Positions 38,801 to 50,997 of a stretch of DNA of 64,000 nucleotides are shown here, piece by piece (position 1 is the first letter of the stretch; each line of letters opens with the position of its first letter). Where the stretch lies: positions 27,752,243 to 27,816,242 of the forward strand of contig OX419761.1 in assembly GCA_948567375.1 (NCBI GenBank). Reading direction: 5' to 3'. The notes beneath the pieces were generated by a model. That model did not search any database. It worked only from the letters and a program-made list of their open reading frames with translations, and had not been told where the DNA came from. This DNA comes from Lunularia cruciata (taxonomy: Eukaryota; Streptophyta; Marchantiopsida; Lunulariales; Lunulariaceae). Both the position numbers and the translations under genes were made by a program.

Positions 38801-40799
38801 AGGTCACTACTCTGACTCTGAATCAATGCTCACTCCATGTCACTATATCAATAGGGATGTCTGAAAACTAGTGTATTGCTAGTCAACTCAATCAGTATAC
38901 TAGGTCCATTTAGAGCACCCAAATCCTTCATAATGAAGGAAAAACAACTTGTGTAGCTCTTCAAGAACCTCCAAACTCTTTGTCTTTCCTCTCCTATATA
39001 AGCTTGGGTCCAAGATCTGGCTCCCAAGTATCCTCTATAATTGTCATAGGAGTGGCAGACATATTGAATAGCTGCTACACTAGACCCTTGGGAGTAGTAG
39101 TGTCATGCTCCTAACCACTAGAGGTCCCAAACTTAGTGTGAAAAACTTCCTCTACTTTGGCTGCAAGCTCCATATGTCCACTAGCTGCATCCCAAGTAGA
39201 CCAAGGGTGTAATCCAAGTAGCTCAAGCTCACCTAGATGGAATCCAAGTAGACCACTCTCCTTAGTAGCTGTTGGTTGTGTCCCAAGAATACCATGTCTA
39301 CTCGGTCTATTGGCCCCAACATGTGCCTAAATTGTCTTCATAGGCACAAGGCTCATAAATGTTTGAGTGGTAATGCCTATCAAGCACATCCTATGTTGCT
39401 TTGCCAAGCCAAGGCTCACAATCCAAGTCAAACAGTTCAAGTCCGTAGCCTGATATAACACTTGATGCTTGGATGCCTTTGACATTGCTAGAACAATGGT
39501 AATACCAGTGCAAAAACCCATCACCCTCTCTCTCTCATTGGAGTTGTGCTCCACTAACTACTGTATATGTGAGTCCCAGACCAGTCCAAGACCTCCCTCT
39601 CAAAAAGCATGAGAGCCTAGGAAACTCATAAGTCTGGGAAAAGTGGCTCTAGGCTATTCAACTACGTTCACCACTGCTATTGGTGACCTATCAGCCACTA
39701 CCATTGTTTGAGACTGACGCCCAACATCCAAGATGCCATCAACAATGATGTGGTCTAGTCATTGAATCCCATCATTAGCGCATTGTAGAACCTCTCTAAG
39801 TATGAGGTTTGTCTACCAAAGATGAAGACAATGAGCCCATGATTCCACTCGAGCTGCATCTAACGATGTAGCAGGTCTCATCCAAGAATGGACCTAATAT
39901 GTACTCACCACCACTTTGGTACGAGAATCACCCATCAAAGGAATGTTCTCCAAAAGGTAAGTTAGAGAAACGGACTGATGGACCTAGAGATGTCAAAGTA
40001 TGTGTGACATCTCCCAAAACACACCAAAATGGGCATCCTAAAGACCCAAACCTTGGCCAACATGTGTATGTCCTTGATATGGCCATCCAACAATCACCAA
40101 ATGAACAAGCCCATGTCTCTCCAGATCATGCACCCCCAATAAGGAAATGTTTGCTGGTAGGACCTTCTGGTAACCCTTGACTGTTGACATTGGTAATAAC
40201 TCAGGATACCAATAAGCCAAGTGTGCCACATGACATAGAGAGATACGTCTAGCACTCTCATCTCTTTCCACATACAAGTACCTTTATTCTCGTATACTTG
40301 CTTGTAGTACTATAGCTAGTCTAGTGTTGATTCCACCAAACAACTCCAATAGATATACTCCCTCTACTGGATACTACCAAGCAATGAGGTGTCAAGGGAA
40401 TCTACTCTAGAGGCTCATCCTCACACTCATCTCCTGGTGGTACAAAGGCTCCAGTCTAAGCCTGCTGCACCAACCAATCTACATGTTGTTGCAATGCCTC
40501 CTCCAAACTCCACAATGGAACATCCAAGGTGGATGGAACAATCCTACTTGTACTCCAAATCTGAGTGATCTCCTTTGGTACTAGAGTATCCTCTGCATGG
40601 GCGTTCTTCTCCAATGAATCACCAGGCCAAGTAACTACACCATTGAAAGTTGAAATTGATGCTGCCATGGTCCCGGACTATAGTGAGCCAAGATTGCCAC
40701 TACTAAAGCCCACTGGTAGGCAACATACTCATCCCTCACTAGACTGCCAACTTGGTCTATAGGAGGCTATCTCCTCCCAATAGTCAATACTAAAACCCA

Positions 40800-41110
40800 T
40801 GGAGTATAACACTACTCCACCGACTAGCACATCATATGACTCAACTATTGTTGCAATAGCTTGAGCTCTCACCACCAAGCTATCAATCGGATGACCAGGC
40901 TGAATCTGAACAGCTAGCTCTCCAAGTGTGATGTACTATGTCAAACCACCTCCTAGAGATGTCTGGATTTGAAATAGATACCTCTCCACATCGGTCTTTT
41001 GTAACCCTAGATTGACAACTATAGCCTTCCTTAACAAAGGAGGTTGTGCACCAGAGTCAAGTAAGACCCTCTATGGTGTATAGACCTCCTTGAAGGTCCC
41101 ACCAAAAAAA
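40800..41110 (-). pseudogene. Retropepsin-like protease remnant
   Basis: The minus strand reads RVLLDSGAQPPLLRKAI; the DSGA active site is at 41058-41047. This is the aspartic-protease signature of a plant Ty3/gypsy lineage that normally has DSGAQPLML. Downstream, frames are broken. Confidence 0.75.
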
Positions 41111-41520
41111 TCCCCTTTTGGTTATCTAATGTGACAACCCTAGGTGTAAACCACGCTCTCTCAAATGCCAATCTGGTTGGCAACTCCTCCAATCTAGCCA
41201 TTGTTGCTTGCCATAAACCATTGGTCATTGAGCGGATCCCATGCTCCTCAACCAAGTCAACTCCTTTATCAACCACCTCTGCTCTAGTAGTAGGGACCAC
41301 ATCATCCCTACCATCACAAAGTGTGGCAGCCATCTGGAACACTAGGGCTAGGTCAACTCCCAATGTACACATATCATTAGCTAAAAATAATAGATAGAGC
41401 ATAATCAACTGAGCCACACCCCACATCATGCTAGACTCAATTTGTGTAGTAGCAGGTGGCTGCCTAGTAGGTAGTCCATCATGCATCCTATCACCACCTA
41501 CCACACCTACACTAGGACAT

Positions 41521-43362
41521 TGTGACAACCCGGCAAATATCACTTTTGCAGTAATCGGGTAAGTAAAGTTCGTTCCCGTAGAGATACGATTCAGAATTGG
41601 TCAAATACGGAGTCAAAAGTCACAATTGTAGTTCTTCTTGATGTCTTCTTTAATCTCTCAAGTAGAAACTACACCCAGAAGAGAGTAACAAGCTCACAAT
41701 CTTGACAACTTGTCATGAATACACACACATAATCACATCATAGGAAATTCTGTCCAAACAACTCTTGATTGTGATGATTCAGATTCTCCCAAAGACGGCA
41801 CTTCACTGCGAAGAACAATTTTGCCTCAGAATTGTGTTCCACTCCTCCATTGAAGGCACAACTTCCTCGATTGAAATTGCTTCACATCAACTTCGTGCTG
41901 CACTCACAAATGCAGAATACTACCAACACTACAATTCCTCTTAGACCTATCAAGGCATTGCTCCAAGGCACTTCACTCAAGATCAAACACACAGAATGAA
42001 GATCAAGGCTGCAAATTCTGACATCCACAGGCACACTGACTTGCTCTTTGGAATTCTCCACACACTCACAACTACAAACACAAGATTGACAATCGGAATT
42101 AAGCTTAAGCGACGAGTACTGAGAACAACACTTTGCTTTATCTATCTTTAGAAATATGAATACTGAATAACATAAGACTGCAAATGTTCCTCTCAAATAC
42201 TGAAGCAAATGGCAGATTTTCCTACTTATGCACCGCTTCCTAACATCTCTTCCTACCTGCAAATTCTAAGCGACAATCTATCTCTTCATATCTGCCTCTT
42301 CCTATCTTAAAATCGATACTTATCCCAATCTGATGTCTACCTCATCATCGGCTTCCAAACCCGATGATCTTCCTACTACTTCTCCTTCTTCGGGTATAGC
42401 TAATTCTACTAATTCCTTCACTAATTCTACTACTTCTACACTAGGAACTACAATTGAGCTCAGGAGTGACTTATCTAACTCTTTATCTCCTGACCCACTC
42501 TTCTCTAATGTGTCAAATAATAAGTCCAATGACACTTGTATTCTTACTTTTGCAACATTGGGTCTAATTACAATCAATTCTTTTGCTAATTCTACTATAT
42601 CCTCATCAAAAATTGTAATTGAAAGCATGGGTACACTATCTACGCCTTCAATTTGTAACCCACTTTCCCCTAATCACTCATGTTATTGACATGAAAACAC
42701 TTACAATCTAATCTTGCACTTTGGGTTTATTCACTACTGCTAATTCCTGTTCCATCTTCAATCCGAACTAAAATTGAAGTCATGTGTATCCTAACTATCT
42801 ATTCTTTCTCTATCCTAACTCTCACTAATGCCTCTAGCAAGATTCCCAAATTCATCTTCATTGCACTCCGAGGTCTGATTATCTCAGATACAATCATCTT
42901 TGTCTTGAGTCGAAGAAGCTTCTAACCCGAAGTTGTGTAAACCTGAAGACCGAAGTCCGAAGACCAAAGTCCCAACCCAAAGACACTAAACTACTTTGTA
43001 TAGTTACTCCTAAAACTTTAAATACTTGTAACTTCTTCTACAGATCTCCAAACTTTGCGATTTTGGTGGGAACAAAAAGCCCTGAACAAGATGCTTCCAA
43101 CTAGATATAGCACACTTGATTTGGACTTGTGAACATTGAGATATAGCCCCCTCAAGAATCTCAACCTGTAACTTCCATTACTCCTTCGGGTCTGCACTCT
43201 TTCAATCCTGGCTGAGTTCATCTTCATTTGACACAAAGTAGACTTCTTTGGGCTTGATTAAAATACAAATTTCCTCTCATTTCTTCTCCATTTGATTTCA
43301 ATTTGGTTTCAGCAAGGCACTTCTTCTTCAAAACTTGTCCAAAATGAAAAATGTGGGTATCA
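41521..43362 (-). mobile_element. Solo LTR A (same family as the 53-64 kb element, short subtype)
   Basis: In forward orientation it starts TGATACCCACATTTTTCA and ends GGTTGTCACA. Its last kilobase matches the end of the 5' LTR at 55.6-56.64 kb, including the TATA-like region and the sequence before the PBS. No internal element sequence accompanies it, so it is a solo LTR inserted in the gypsy relic. It holds a minus-strand frame at 42628-42320 whose product matches the C-terminal tail of the LTR-borne protein described at 53407-55713. Flanking 5-mers (gacat, tagac) do not match, so no target duplication is claimed. Confidence 0.8.
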
Positions 43363-44345
43363 TAGACGTCTAGGAGCCATGGATGATGTCTGTAGTGCCT
43401 CAAAGAGTGTGAAAGATTGAGAAAGTTTGACTCGTCTCCCAAACTCTCCTCTTTGTGGGTCCAACTCCACTAATGCTCCTTTAGGCTCTGGAGCATGTAT
43501 TGTATTCCTAGTCACTATGGTGGAAGCATCTACTTGTGCTACTTTGCACATGAAATCCAAGGTACCTCTATCACCAACATATGAGGTGGAAGCCTCAAGA
43601 CATATAATACCAAGAGCTAGCCATATGATCTAAATGTGAAATTCAGTTTGGTAGCATCTAGAATGATGTTATACATGATGGATAAAATAGATCAGATATA
43701 AGTATCACCAAAAAAGTACTTCTACTAATAGGCCAAAAATCAAAATAGACTTAAGAATTAGAACTAATAGTTAGACATATGATTTAAAGGTGAGAGTTGG
43801 TTTGGTAATATCTAGAAAGATGTTACACATGATGGACTAAATAGATCAAAAAGAGGTATCACCAAAATTGAACTTCTACTAATAGAGTAAGAACCAAAAT
43901 GTGCCTGAAATCTTTGAAGGCAATTTTGGAGGCCTAAACGGATGAATTAGACCTCAAAAATCTGATGACTGTCCACCCTCAACAAAGAAAAGGTTGACCT
44001 TACCTCCCTTTTGGTTTGTCTCATTGAGAGCTTTCCAATGGTACCTCATCCACGTGATTTTGAGATTCCTATAAGAAGATTCTCTAAAAGATTCCCTCCG
44101 GTCAAAGCTTGTTCGACCAACCAGATTGGACCAGGACCAAATGTCACCCATCCAAGTGAGTAATACAAGGGTGGAGCTAGCTGACATGTCACCTATCTAT
44201 GTGCCTAATCCTATGATGGAGCTTCCTTGGAGGAGATCCTCTTTGTCTATATAATAAAGAGAAGGCACTCCTTTGGGGTATTGGAGTTTGAGTGTGAAAC
44301 TTGTGTTTGTGCATTTGTGTTTCCATGCTACCCTCGCAACATTAC
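43363..44345 (-). repeat. Dispersed repeat, copy 2 (matches 341-928)
   Basis: In minus orientation it starts TGTTGTAATGTTGCGAGG and matches copy 1 from its first bases through the 'ctattagtagaagt..ttttggtgat' segment. That segment occurs twice in this copy (about 43.70 and 43.87 kb), apparently a roughly 150-base internal duplication. The part between 43363 and about 43630 has no match in copy 1. It interrupts the gypsy relic together with solo LTR A. Confidence 0.6.
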
Positions 44346-44661
44346 AACACCCAAATCTGATCTCCTTTGAGAAATAGCCATACTAGCCAATCTCTTCTCC
44401 GATTGCTCAATCTAAGTAGCCATAATTGTATTAGAAGTAAGGGCAGGTACTGCACCCCTATTAGGTGTAGATCCTCTACCACCACCTCTACCTCCAGGTA
44501 ATTGGAGCTCCTCTATTAGCTGCCATAGCAGCCCTACTACTCTATAACTTCAAGTGTAGGTCAAAGCATCGGTCACTATATTAACCATATTTGTGACAAT
44601 GTTCACACTATCTCTATGCTGGCTATGATGCACCAAAGGTATCAAGTCCAATGCCTTGAGT

Positions 44662-44700
44662 ACACTCTCTCATATGGTGAGTACCACCACAAGTCCAACA
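44662..44700 (-). pseudogene. Gag zinc-knuckle remnant
   Basis: The minus strand reads CWTCGGTHHMREC, a CCHC knuckle with one residue fewer than the usual C-x2-C-x4-H-x4-C. It lies between the gag part and the protease part of the same decayed element. Confidence 0.65.
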
Positions 44701-44999
44701 AGCAACACCACCACTCACTGGCTACTATTGACCCAAAAATGAAGGTAAGGGTCTAACTACAGTAGGCCCTTCACTCACTCCATAGGACCTAGGTTGTCCA
44801 CCTTGTCCTCAAAAACTAACTAGGCTTGGTGCACTCTGCTGCACTCTAGAAGAAGTCACAGTTGTGGATATGATCTCCCTACCAAATCCAAATATCACCA
44901 TTCTCTCCTCCACTATGTTGAGCTCAATATGCTCAGCCAAACTAAAGACCACTGCCAAAGTAGGTGAAGTAGCTTGTAACAATGTAGCATCACGAACTC

Positions 45000-45705
45000 T
45001 ATGTCACAACTCCTTGTCCAATATCCCATACCAAAACTAGACTGCTTGGGCCTCAATAACAATGAAATTGATCAGCCACCTTATATGAGTGTATGCCTCG
45101 TGTGGGCTCTCTCTAGCCTTCCATTGGAACTTCTGCAAGCTCCTCAGTTTGTCAATCCGCACTCCCTGGTAGTTCTACCTCAAACATTGGAAGAACTCCA
45201 CCATGGAGTTAAACCCCGATACTACACCACCTCTTGTAGCACTATCTCCAACTAGTGCACCTCCACTAGCTCCACCAATTAAGCTAGAAATCATGGGTAT
45301 AGCCAATCTAGAACTCATGGGTACAACAAAGCCTAAAGTGATGGAGACATAGTTTGGAGACCAATATTTTCTCCATAACTCAATCTACTCCAAGTGAGCT
45401 CTCCTAAACTCATGGTAGTCATCCATTGGCAAACCCTCCAAGTGTTGAAATAATCCTTTCCATGCCATGAAAGGTGTGAATAAAATTGGGTTCTATATTT
45501 TTTGCAGATCATACCAACTATCAAACTCCCAGATGAAGTCATCAAACTCAATGGTACTTACTTTACTAGAGTAATGCCTAGGGCCTTTGGAGGCCCTATA
45601 AATCTTGTCCATGTCCCACAACAACGGTGCGGACATGCTAAGTGCACTCTCAACTAACTCAACTCTTATGTCAAACTCCAACTTAGAGTCAATATCCTCC
45701 CTCAC
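45000..45705 (-). pseudogene. Gag N-terminal remnant
   Basis: The frame 45705-45493 (starting MREDIDSKLEFDIRVEL) and the following frame 45551-45333 together give the retrotransposon-gag region, with FDDFIWEFDSWYDLQKI followed in a shifted frame by FNTWRVCQWMT. It starts about 15 bases after the primer-binding site, as expected for the first codons of gag. Confidence 0.6.
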
Positions 45706-45719
45706 GGGGACATGAGATA

Positions 45720-45732
45720 CAAGCTGATACCA
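45720..45732 (-). other. Primer-binding site, initiator-Met tRNA type
   Basis: The minus strand reads TGGTATCAGCTTG. The first nine bases match the common plant LTR-element PBS for initiator tRNA-Met (TGGTATCAGAGC). It lies directly upstream of the gag remnant. Confidence 0.6.
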
Positions 45733-45999
45733 AGCACCACTCTAAGTAACTATAGGGCCTAGAATCTCCAAAGAACTCTGTCGTGACAAAGTAACCACAA
45801 ACTGCCAATTGCAACCACATATACCCCACCAAGAACCAACACCAATTGAGCACCACCAAGTGCCAATACCAACGGAACACTACCCACTAATGTAACTCTA
45901 ACTGAGACAACTACATTAAGAGAAAGGGTGACATGTAATCTGCCATCACAACACACTCTCTCACGGTCTACAGATAATTACTTTCTACCTCACCGAAGA

Positions 46000-47576
46000 G
46001 AAACAAAGGTAGTCTGACTGGTCATCACTCTAGCCTCACCATTGAGAGCACTCCAGAGCACCAATGCTCTAAATTCAGTGCACCTCACACAAATGTGGTG
46101 CACAAACAAGAAATAGAGAATGAAGGGGATCCAATCACAAGAAATCTAAACAAAAATCTTCCATCTCATAAAGCAATACGAGACTGATTCCGTCACCATT
46201 TGGCATTTGATATAATAGGAGTTCCTATCTTGATAGGAGTTCCAATCTATGTCCTAAGCTACCAAGATCACCAAGAATGGGATCAAATTGCCTCTCCTAG
46301 CTAAAGCTATAAGTGTATGGATAATAGTGGGCCAATCACTAGGACAAAAAGTAAGGGTGGACCGGTTGGCTAGGGCAATAGTCTAGGAATCAAAGCTTGT
46401 TGCACACAATCTAGCAGGATGGGTAGATTTTGCCAAATAATGACCAAGATCTACTCTAAACTAGCTAGCCTCATGTCAACAAGCTTGCTTGCTAGCCTTT
46501 CTAGGCATTTGTAGCCTCTAATAGCCCACAACCCTATGCCTCAAAGCCTCTAGAAGCCAAATGAGGCCTTTCTTCTTGCCACTTCAAACCCTCATTGTCA
46601 AATTTGTATCCATCAACAAGCTTTTGCAAGAATTCAGCCAAATAAGGCCTTTCTTCTTGCCACTTCAAACACTCACTATCAAATCTGCATCCATCAATGA
46701 GCTTTTGTACACAAGGGAAAACTTGAACTTTGATCAAGCTACCAATGATCCACCGAGCTTAGAGATACCACCAACATTTGTAGTTCCAACACCCGATTTC
46801 CCTCTGACCTCACTTCTTTGATGTAATCAGTTTGGTTATACAACTCAAATCACACTCAATTAGATCAATAGTTGATCTATCACTCAATAATCTGTCAAAA
46901 ATTAGGCACTGATTACAATCAAACCATACCCACTCTAGCTAAGAGATTCCAGGTGATGCTTGCCGACTTGCAATCTACTCTAGCCAGGAACTCGAAGGCT
47001 CAACATTAGTGAAGTGAGCTCTTTGGAGCTGCACTTTGAAAGTGTACCCATGGACTCAAGCTAGGTTTGAAACTCTAACGGTCTTGTCAATGGCACACCC
47101 AACGGTACAAATAGTGCAAAGTGATGGTGGGCCCCACCATGAAGTCAATATCCCAAACACAAAATATGACCATTGGAAAATAGTCTATGAGTGATTGATA
47201 AAATACCTCTAACTACTATCATTGCAACTCCAATGTTTGAGAAATCTAGATGCAACACTACAAATGATGTGACAAGATAGAGTGTATGCTCTTCAACACA
47301 AACAATAAAATTACTACATTAAAGGAATTTTATCTTAAGAATTATACAAATGATGATGCTAACTCTCTTTTTTACACTTACCAAATTCCTCAATTTCAAA
47401 GCAATTCTTCATAAAATCCCAAAGTAGAAATGAATTAATATTAAAATAGACGGAGAAAAAATTGAAATGTTTATCTCAAAATATTTTTTTTATCAAATCC
47501 AAAACCTAAAGCTAAAGTATATGAACTATTGCAAGAATAGATGTTTGAGTATTATACTAGTCAAACAACTTATTCA
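46000..47576. other. Repeat-derived spacer, no gene
   Basis: This lies between the PBS of the gypsy relic and solo LTR B, and the part nearest 45.74 kb could be that element's decayed 5' LTR. Apart from the 84-bp tandem repeat I recognise nothing here. Confidence 0.45.
46564..46720 (-). repeat. 84-bp tandem duplication encoding a 28-residue repeat
   Basis: Units starting ggcctttcttcttgccact at 46564 and 46648 are 84 bases apart. On the minus strand the frame stays open and gives two diverged copies of a 28-residue segment (LIDGCRFDSECLKWQEERPY and LVDGYKFDNEGLKWQEERPH). The in-frame period suggests duplication in a sequence that once coded. The family is unknown. Confidence 0.75.
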
Positions 47577-47949
47577 ATAAGTGTGGTACTCACATTTTTC
47601 ATTTTGGACGAGTTTTGAAAAAGAAAAGCCTTGCTGAAACCAAATTGAAACCAAATGGAGAAGAAATGAGAGGAAATTTGCATTTTGATCAAGCCCAAGG
47701 AAGTCTACTTTGTGTCAGATGAAGATGGACTCAGCCAAGATTGAAAGAGGGCAGACCAAAAGGAGGAATGGAAGTTATAGGTCGAGATTCTTGCGGGGGC
47801 TATATATCTCAATGTTCACAAGTCTAAATCAAGTGTGATATATCTCGTTGGAAGCTTCTCGTTTAAGGCTTTTTGTTGCCACCAAAATCATAAAGTTTGG
47901 AGGTCCGTAGAAGAAGTTACAAGTATTTGAAGTTTTGGGAGTAAATGTA

Positions 47950-48125
47950 CAAAGTAGTTTAGTGTCTTCAGGTTGGTGTCTTCAGACTTTGGAATTGAGA
48001 CATTGGACTTTGGTCTTTGGACTTCGGAATTGAGACATCGGACTTTGGTCTTTGGACTTGAGACTTGAGACTTGAGACTTTGGTCTTTGGACTTTGGACT
48101 TGAGACTTCGGACTTCGGACTTGAG
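47950..48125. repeat. GACTTYGG-type minisatellite inside solo LTR B
   Basis: Repeated 'gactttgg', 'gacttcgg' and 'gacttgag' hexamer-to-octamer units in tandem. The equivalent position in LTR A (about 42.93-42.99 kb) and LTR C (about 52.40-52.48 kb) holds only a few such units, so this copy has expanded or the others contracted. Confidence 0.8.
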
Positions 48126-48881
48126 GTTTACACAACTTTGGGTTAGAAGCTTCTTCGCCTCAAGACGAAGATGACTGTATCTGAGATAGTCGGACCTTGG
48201 AGTGCAATGAAGATGACTTCGAGAATCTTGCCAGAGGCATTAGAGAGAGAGTTAGGATAGAGAAAGAATAGATAGTAAGGATACACATGACTTCAATTTT
48301 AGTTCCAATTGAAGATGGAACAGGAATTGAAGGAGAAGTAGCAGTAGTGAATAAACACAAAGTGCAAGATCAAATTGTAAGTGTCTTCAAGTTAGTAACA
48401 TGAGTGATAAGGGGAAAGAGGGTTACAAATTAAAGGTATAGATAGTGTACCCATGCTTCAATTACAATTTGTGATGAGGATATAGTAGAATTAGCAAAGG
48501 AATTGATTGTAATTAGACTCGATGTTGCAAAAGGAGGAATTCAGGTGTCAGCGGACTTGTTATTTGACACATTAGAGAAGAGTGGGTCAAGGGATAAAGA
48601 AGTAGATTGAGTAACACTAAGCTTAATTGTACTTCCTATTGTAGAAGTAGTAGAAGGAATGCAGGAATTGGTAGAATTAGCTATACTCAAAGAAAGAGAA
48701 GTACTAGGAAGATCATCGGGTTTGGAAGCCGATGATGAGGTAGACATCGGATCGGTGTAAGTAACATATTTTGAGATTTGAAGAGGTAGATATGAAGAGA
48801 TGGATTGTTAGTTTGGATCTGTAGGTAGGAAGAGATGTAAGGAAGCGGTGCATAAGTAGGAAGAACTACCGTTTGCTTCAG

Positions 48882-48889
48882 TATTTAAG
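48882..48889 (+). promoter_or_regulatory. LTR TATA-like box (solo LTR B)
   Basis: TATTTAAG after 'gcttcag'. It is conserved at the same place in LTR C (51674-51667, minus) and the 5' LTR (55965-55972). Confidence 0.5.
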
Positions 48890-49661
48890 GGGAGCATTCG
48901 CAATACTATGTTGTTCAGTATTCATATTTTTGAAGATAGATAAAGCGAAGTGCTATTTTCAATGCTCGTCGCTTGAGCTTAATTCTGATTGTCAATCTTG
49001 TGTTTGTGTTTGTGAGTGTGTGAAGAATTCCAAAGTGCAAGTCAATGTGTTTGTGGATGTTGGATTTTGCAGCCTTGATCTTCATTTTGTGTGTTTGATC
49101 TTGAGTGAAGTGCATCGGAGCAATGCCTTGACAAATCTAAGAGGAATTGTAGTGTTGGTAGTATTTTGCATTTGTGAGTGCAGCACAAAGTTGATGTGAA
49201 GCAATTTTGGTCGAGGAAGTTGTGCTTTCAGTGGAGGGGTGGAACACAATTCTAAGGCAAAATTGTTCTTCACAGTGAAGTGCCATCTTTGGGAGAATCT
49301 AAATCATCACAATCAAGAGTTGTTTGGACATAATTTGCTATGTTGTGATTATGTGTGTGTATATTCGTGACAAGTTGTCAAGATTGTGAGCTTGTTACTC
49401 TCTTCTGGGTGTAGTTTCTATTTGAGAGATTAAAGAAGCAATCAAGAAAATCTACAAGTTACTATTTGACTTTGTATTTGACCAATTCTGAATCGTATCT
49501 CTGCATGAACAAACTTTACTTACCCAATTACCACAAAAGTGATATTTGCTGGGTTTTCACAATAAGAGAAGCATAATTTGGTAAAAACTAAAGGTTAAGA
49601 ACATTTTGCTTCAATGGACTTTTAAAAGGAGTAAAGAAGAGGTTTTTTTCATATGGTTGCA

Positions 49662-50310
49662 CCTTAGTTGAACTATCAAAACATTGAACTATGTAAGAAC
49701 TATCAAAATAGCTTATGTTGTAGAAATAATAGTATAAATAGACTAGAAGAAAAATATAGGAGTTCCAAAGGATGCTTAAGCAAGGCATCAACCCATTTTA
49801 AGTTGGCAATACATAAGTGGTTTGACAATTTCTTCAAATCATATTGCAATCAAATACCACAAAGTAAAGTATATAATCCACCATATCACTTTACTACCAA
49901 GAAGTACATAACTACTAAAGATCATATATTGGTACAAAAGATCCTTGTGACGTGTTATATTAGCAAGTATGAAGATTCTTTATAAACATTACTTTTGCAT
50001 GTGCAAAGATTAAAAAAAATCAAAAGTCAAAAAAGAGTGTTTGGTACTTAATATTGAAATGGTACTTGATATAAGCTTTGGCTATGGAGTAGATTTAAGC
50101 ACATAGAGGATATAAAGATTCTTGATTCTAAAACAAGCAAGGAATGTGTTGGAGAGATTATTCAAGTTGAGTAAAGCAAAACGTGCAGCAATTCTCCTAA
50201 GGTAGTCTCTAGAAGTGAAAGTTCTGGAAGGAAGGGGAGAAAGTCCTACTATCCTCCATGAAATGTTTTTAACAAGAAACTTGGCCATGTATATTATACC
50301 CAAGAGGAGT
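49662..50310 (+). pseudogene. Probable Ty1/copia reverse transcriptase remnant
   Basis: The + frame at 49668-49985 contains HFKLAIHKWFDNFFKS, resembling the copia RT block 'LKQ(A/S)PRxWxxKFDxFxxS'. About 300 bases on, another frame reads LKQARNVLERLFKLSKAKRA, resembling 'LSQxxYVxKVLERFxMxxAKP', the block after the copia active site. No intact active site is seen and stops are frequent. Confidence 0.4.
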
Positions 50311-50319
50311 CCAAGAGTT

Positions 50320-50997
50320 TAACAACCAGATCCAAAATAATTCTTTTGAGTTAGCAGCAATACAAAACACCAAATTTGGATTTATCTTGGGACAAGGAAA
50401 ATTCTAAAAGCATCAAACCCAAAACTTGGCTATGGTAACCATGAGTGGGATGTACTCTAAAGTAGCAAAGCAAAGAGTTGCCAACCATTTACCTGTATAG
50501 TAGTGTTGCTACCATCTCTTAAAATCAAAATTAGCAGTTTGGCCCATGCAACACTTACAACTACAAACCAAGTAAATAATATAATAATCACTCATAAATC
50601 ATTTAAAGGGCCCAAGTACAGAAGAAACCATAACCAAAAGTGTGATATTAACCTAGTACCAACCAAGAAGAATATCAAGAGTTAATGAGGATTGCAATTG
50701 AGAGTCAATCATTTGTATTTGTATGCAATCAAATGCAAAGTAGGGACAAGTGCGTGGAACAAGAAGTGTGATGTTAACCTTGTACCTGACCAAGAAGAAT
50801 AGCAAGGTTTAAACTATCATATAGGTGGGTATTAGGGTCAGATGTCAGGTGTTAGAGACAATTGAGTCATTAAAGTAGATCTCGTGTGAGTGTTAGGGAG
50901 GAGGTTTGGTACCCAATAAAATAGCATGAAGCTTCATAAAAAATGAGGAGGAAGGTACATCAACAGGCTATAGAGGAAGTTAAAGGGTCAAGGCCTC
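50320..50997. other. Spacer without recognised features
   Basis: A mildly AT-rich stretch with 'aatgttaacctwgtacc..accaagaagaat' occurring twice (about 50.64 and 50.77 kb). It may belong to the same copia relic. Confidence 0.35.

Larger units (their letters stand above)
35800..45735 (-). mobile_element. Decayed Ty3/gypsy retrotransposon, interrupted at 41.5-44.35 kb
   Basis: Read leftward, the parts follow Ty3/gypsy order: primer-binding site (45732), gag (about 45.7-45.0 kb), zinc knuckle (44.70 kb), protease (about 41.1-40.8 kb), RT (about 38.8-38.0 kb), RNase H (38.02-37.68 kb), integrase zinc finger and core (37.37-36.64 kb). Every domain carries stops or frameshifts. The gag-to-protease section is split by a foreign block at 41521-44345. 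I found no clear LTR pair: 3' sequence near 35.8 kb does not obviously match sequence upstream of the PBS. This family is distinct from the element at 53-64 kb, judging by unrelated pol sequence. Confidence 0.85.
47582..49561 (+). mobile_element. Solo LTR B with perfect 5-bp target duplication
   Basis: It starts TGTGGTACTCACATTTTTCA and ends GGGTTTTCACA, and is flanked on both sides by ataag (47577-47581 and 49562-49566). That is a clean target-site duplication showing LTR-LTR recombination removed the internal part. Its 3' kilobase matches the 5' LTR of the 53-64 kb element, and its 5' half matches solo LTRs A and C instead. A TATA-like TATTTAAG lies at 48882-48889. It retains a decayed copy of the LTR-protein tail at about 48470-48760 in the + orientation. 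Confidence 0.9.

Noticed and set aside
41516..43367. Target-site duplication around solo LTR A
   Set aside because: The flanking pentamers gacat and tagac differ, and no shift of the boundary makes them match.
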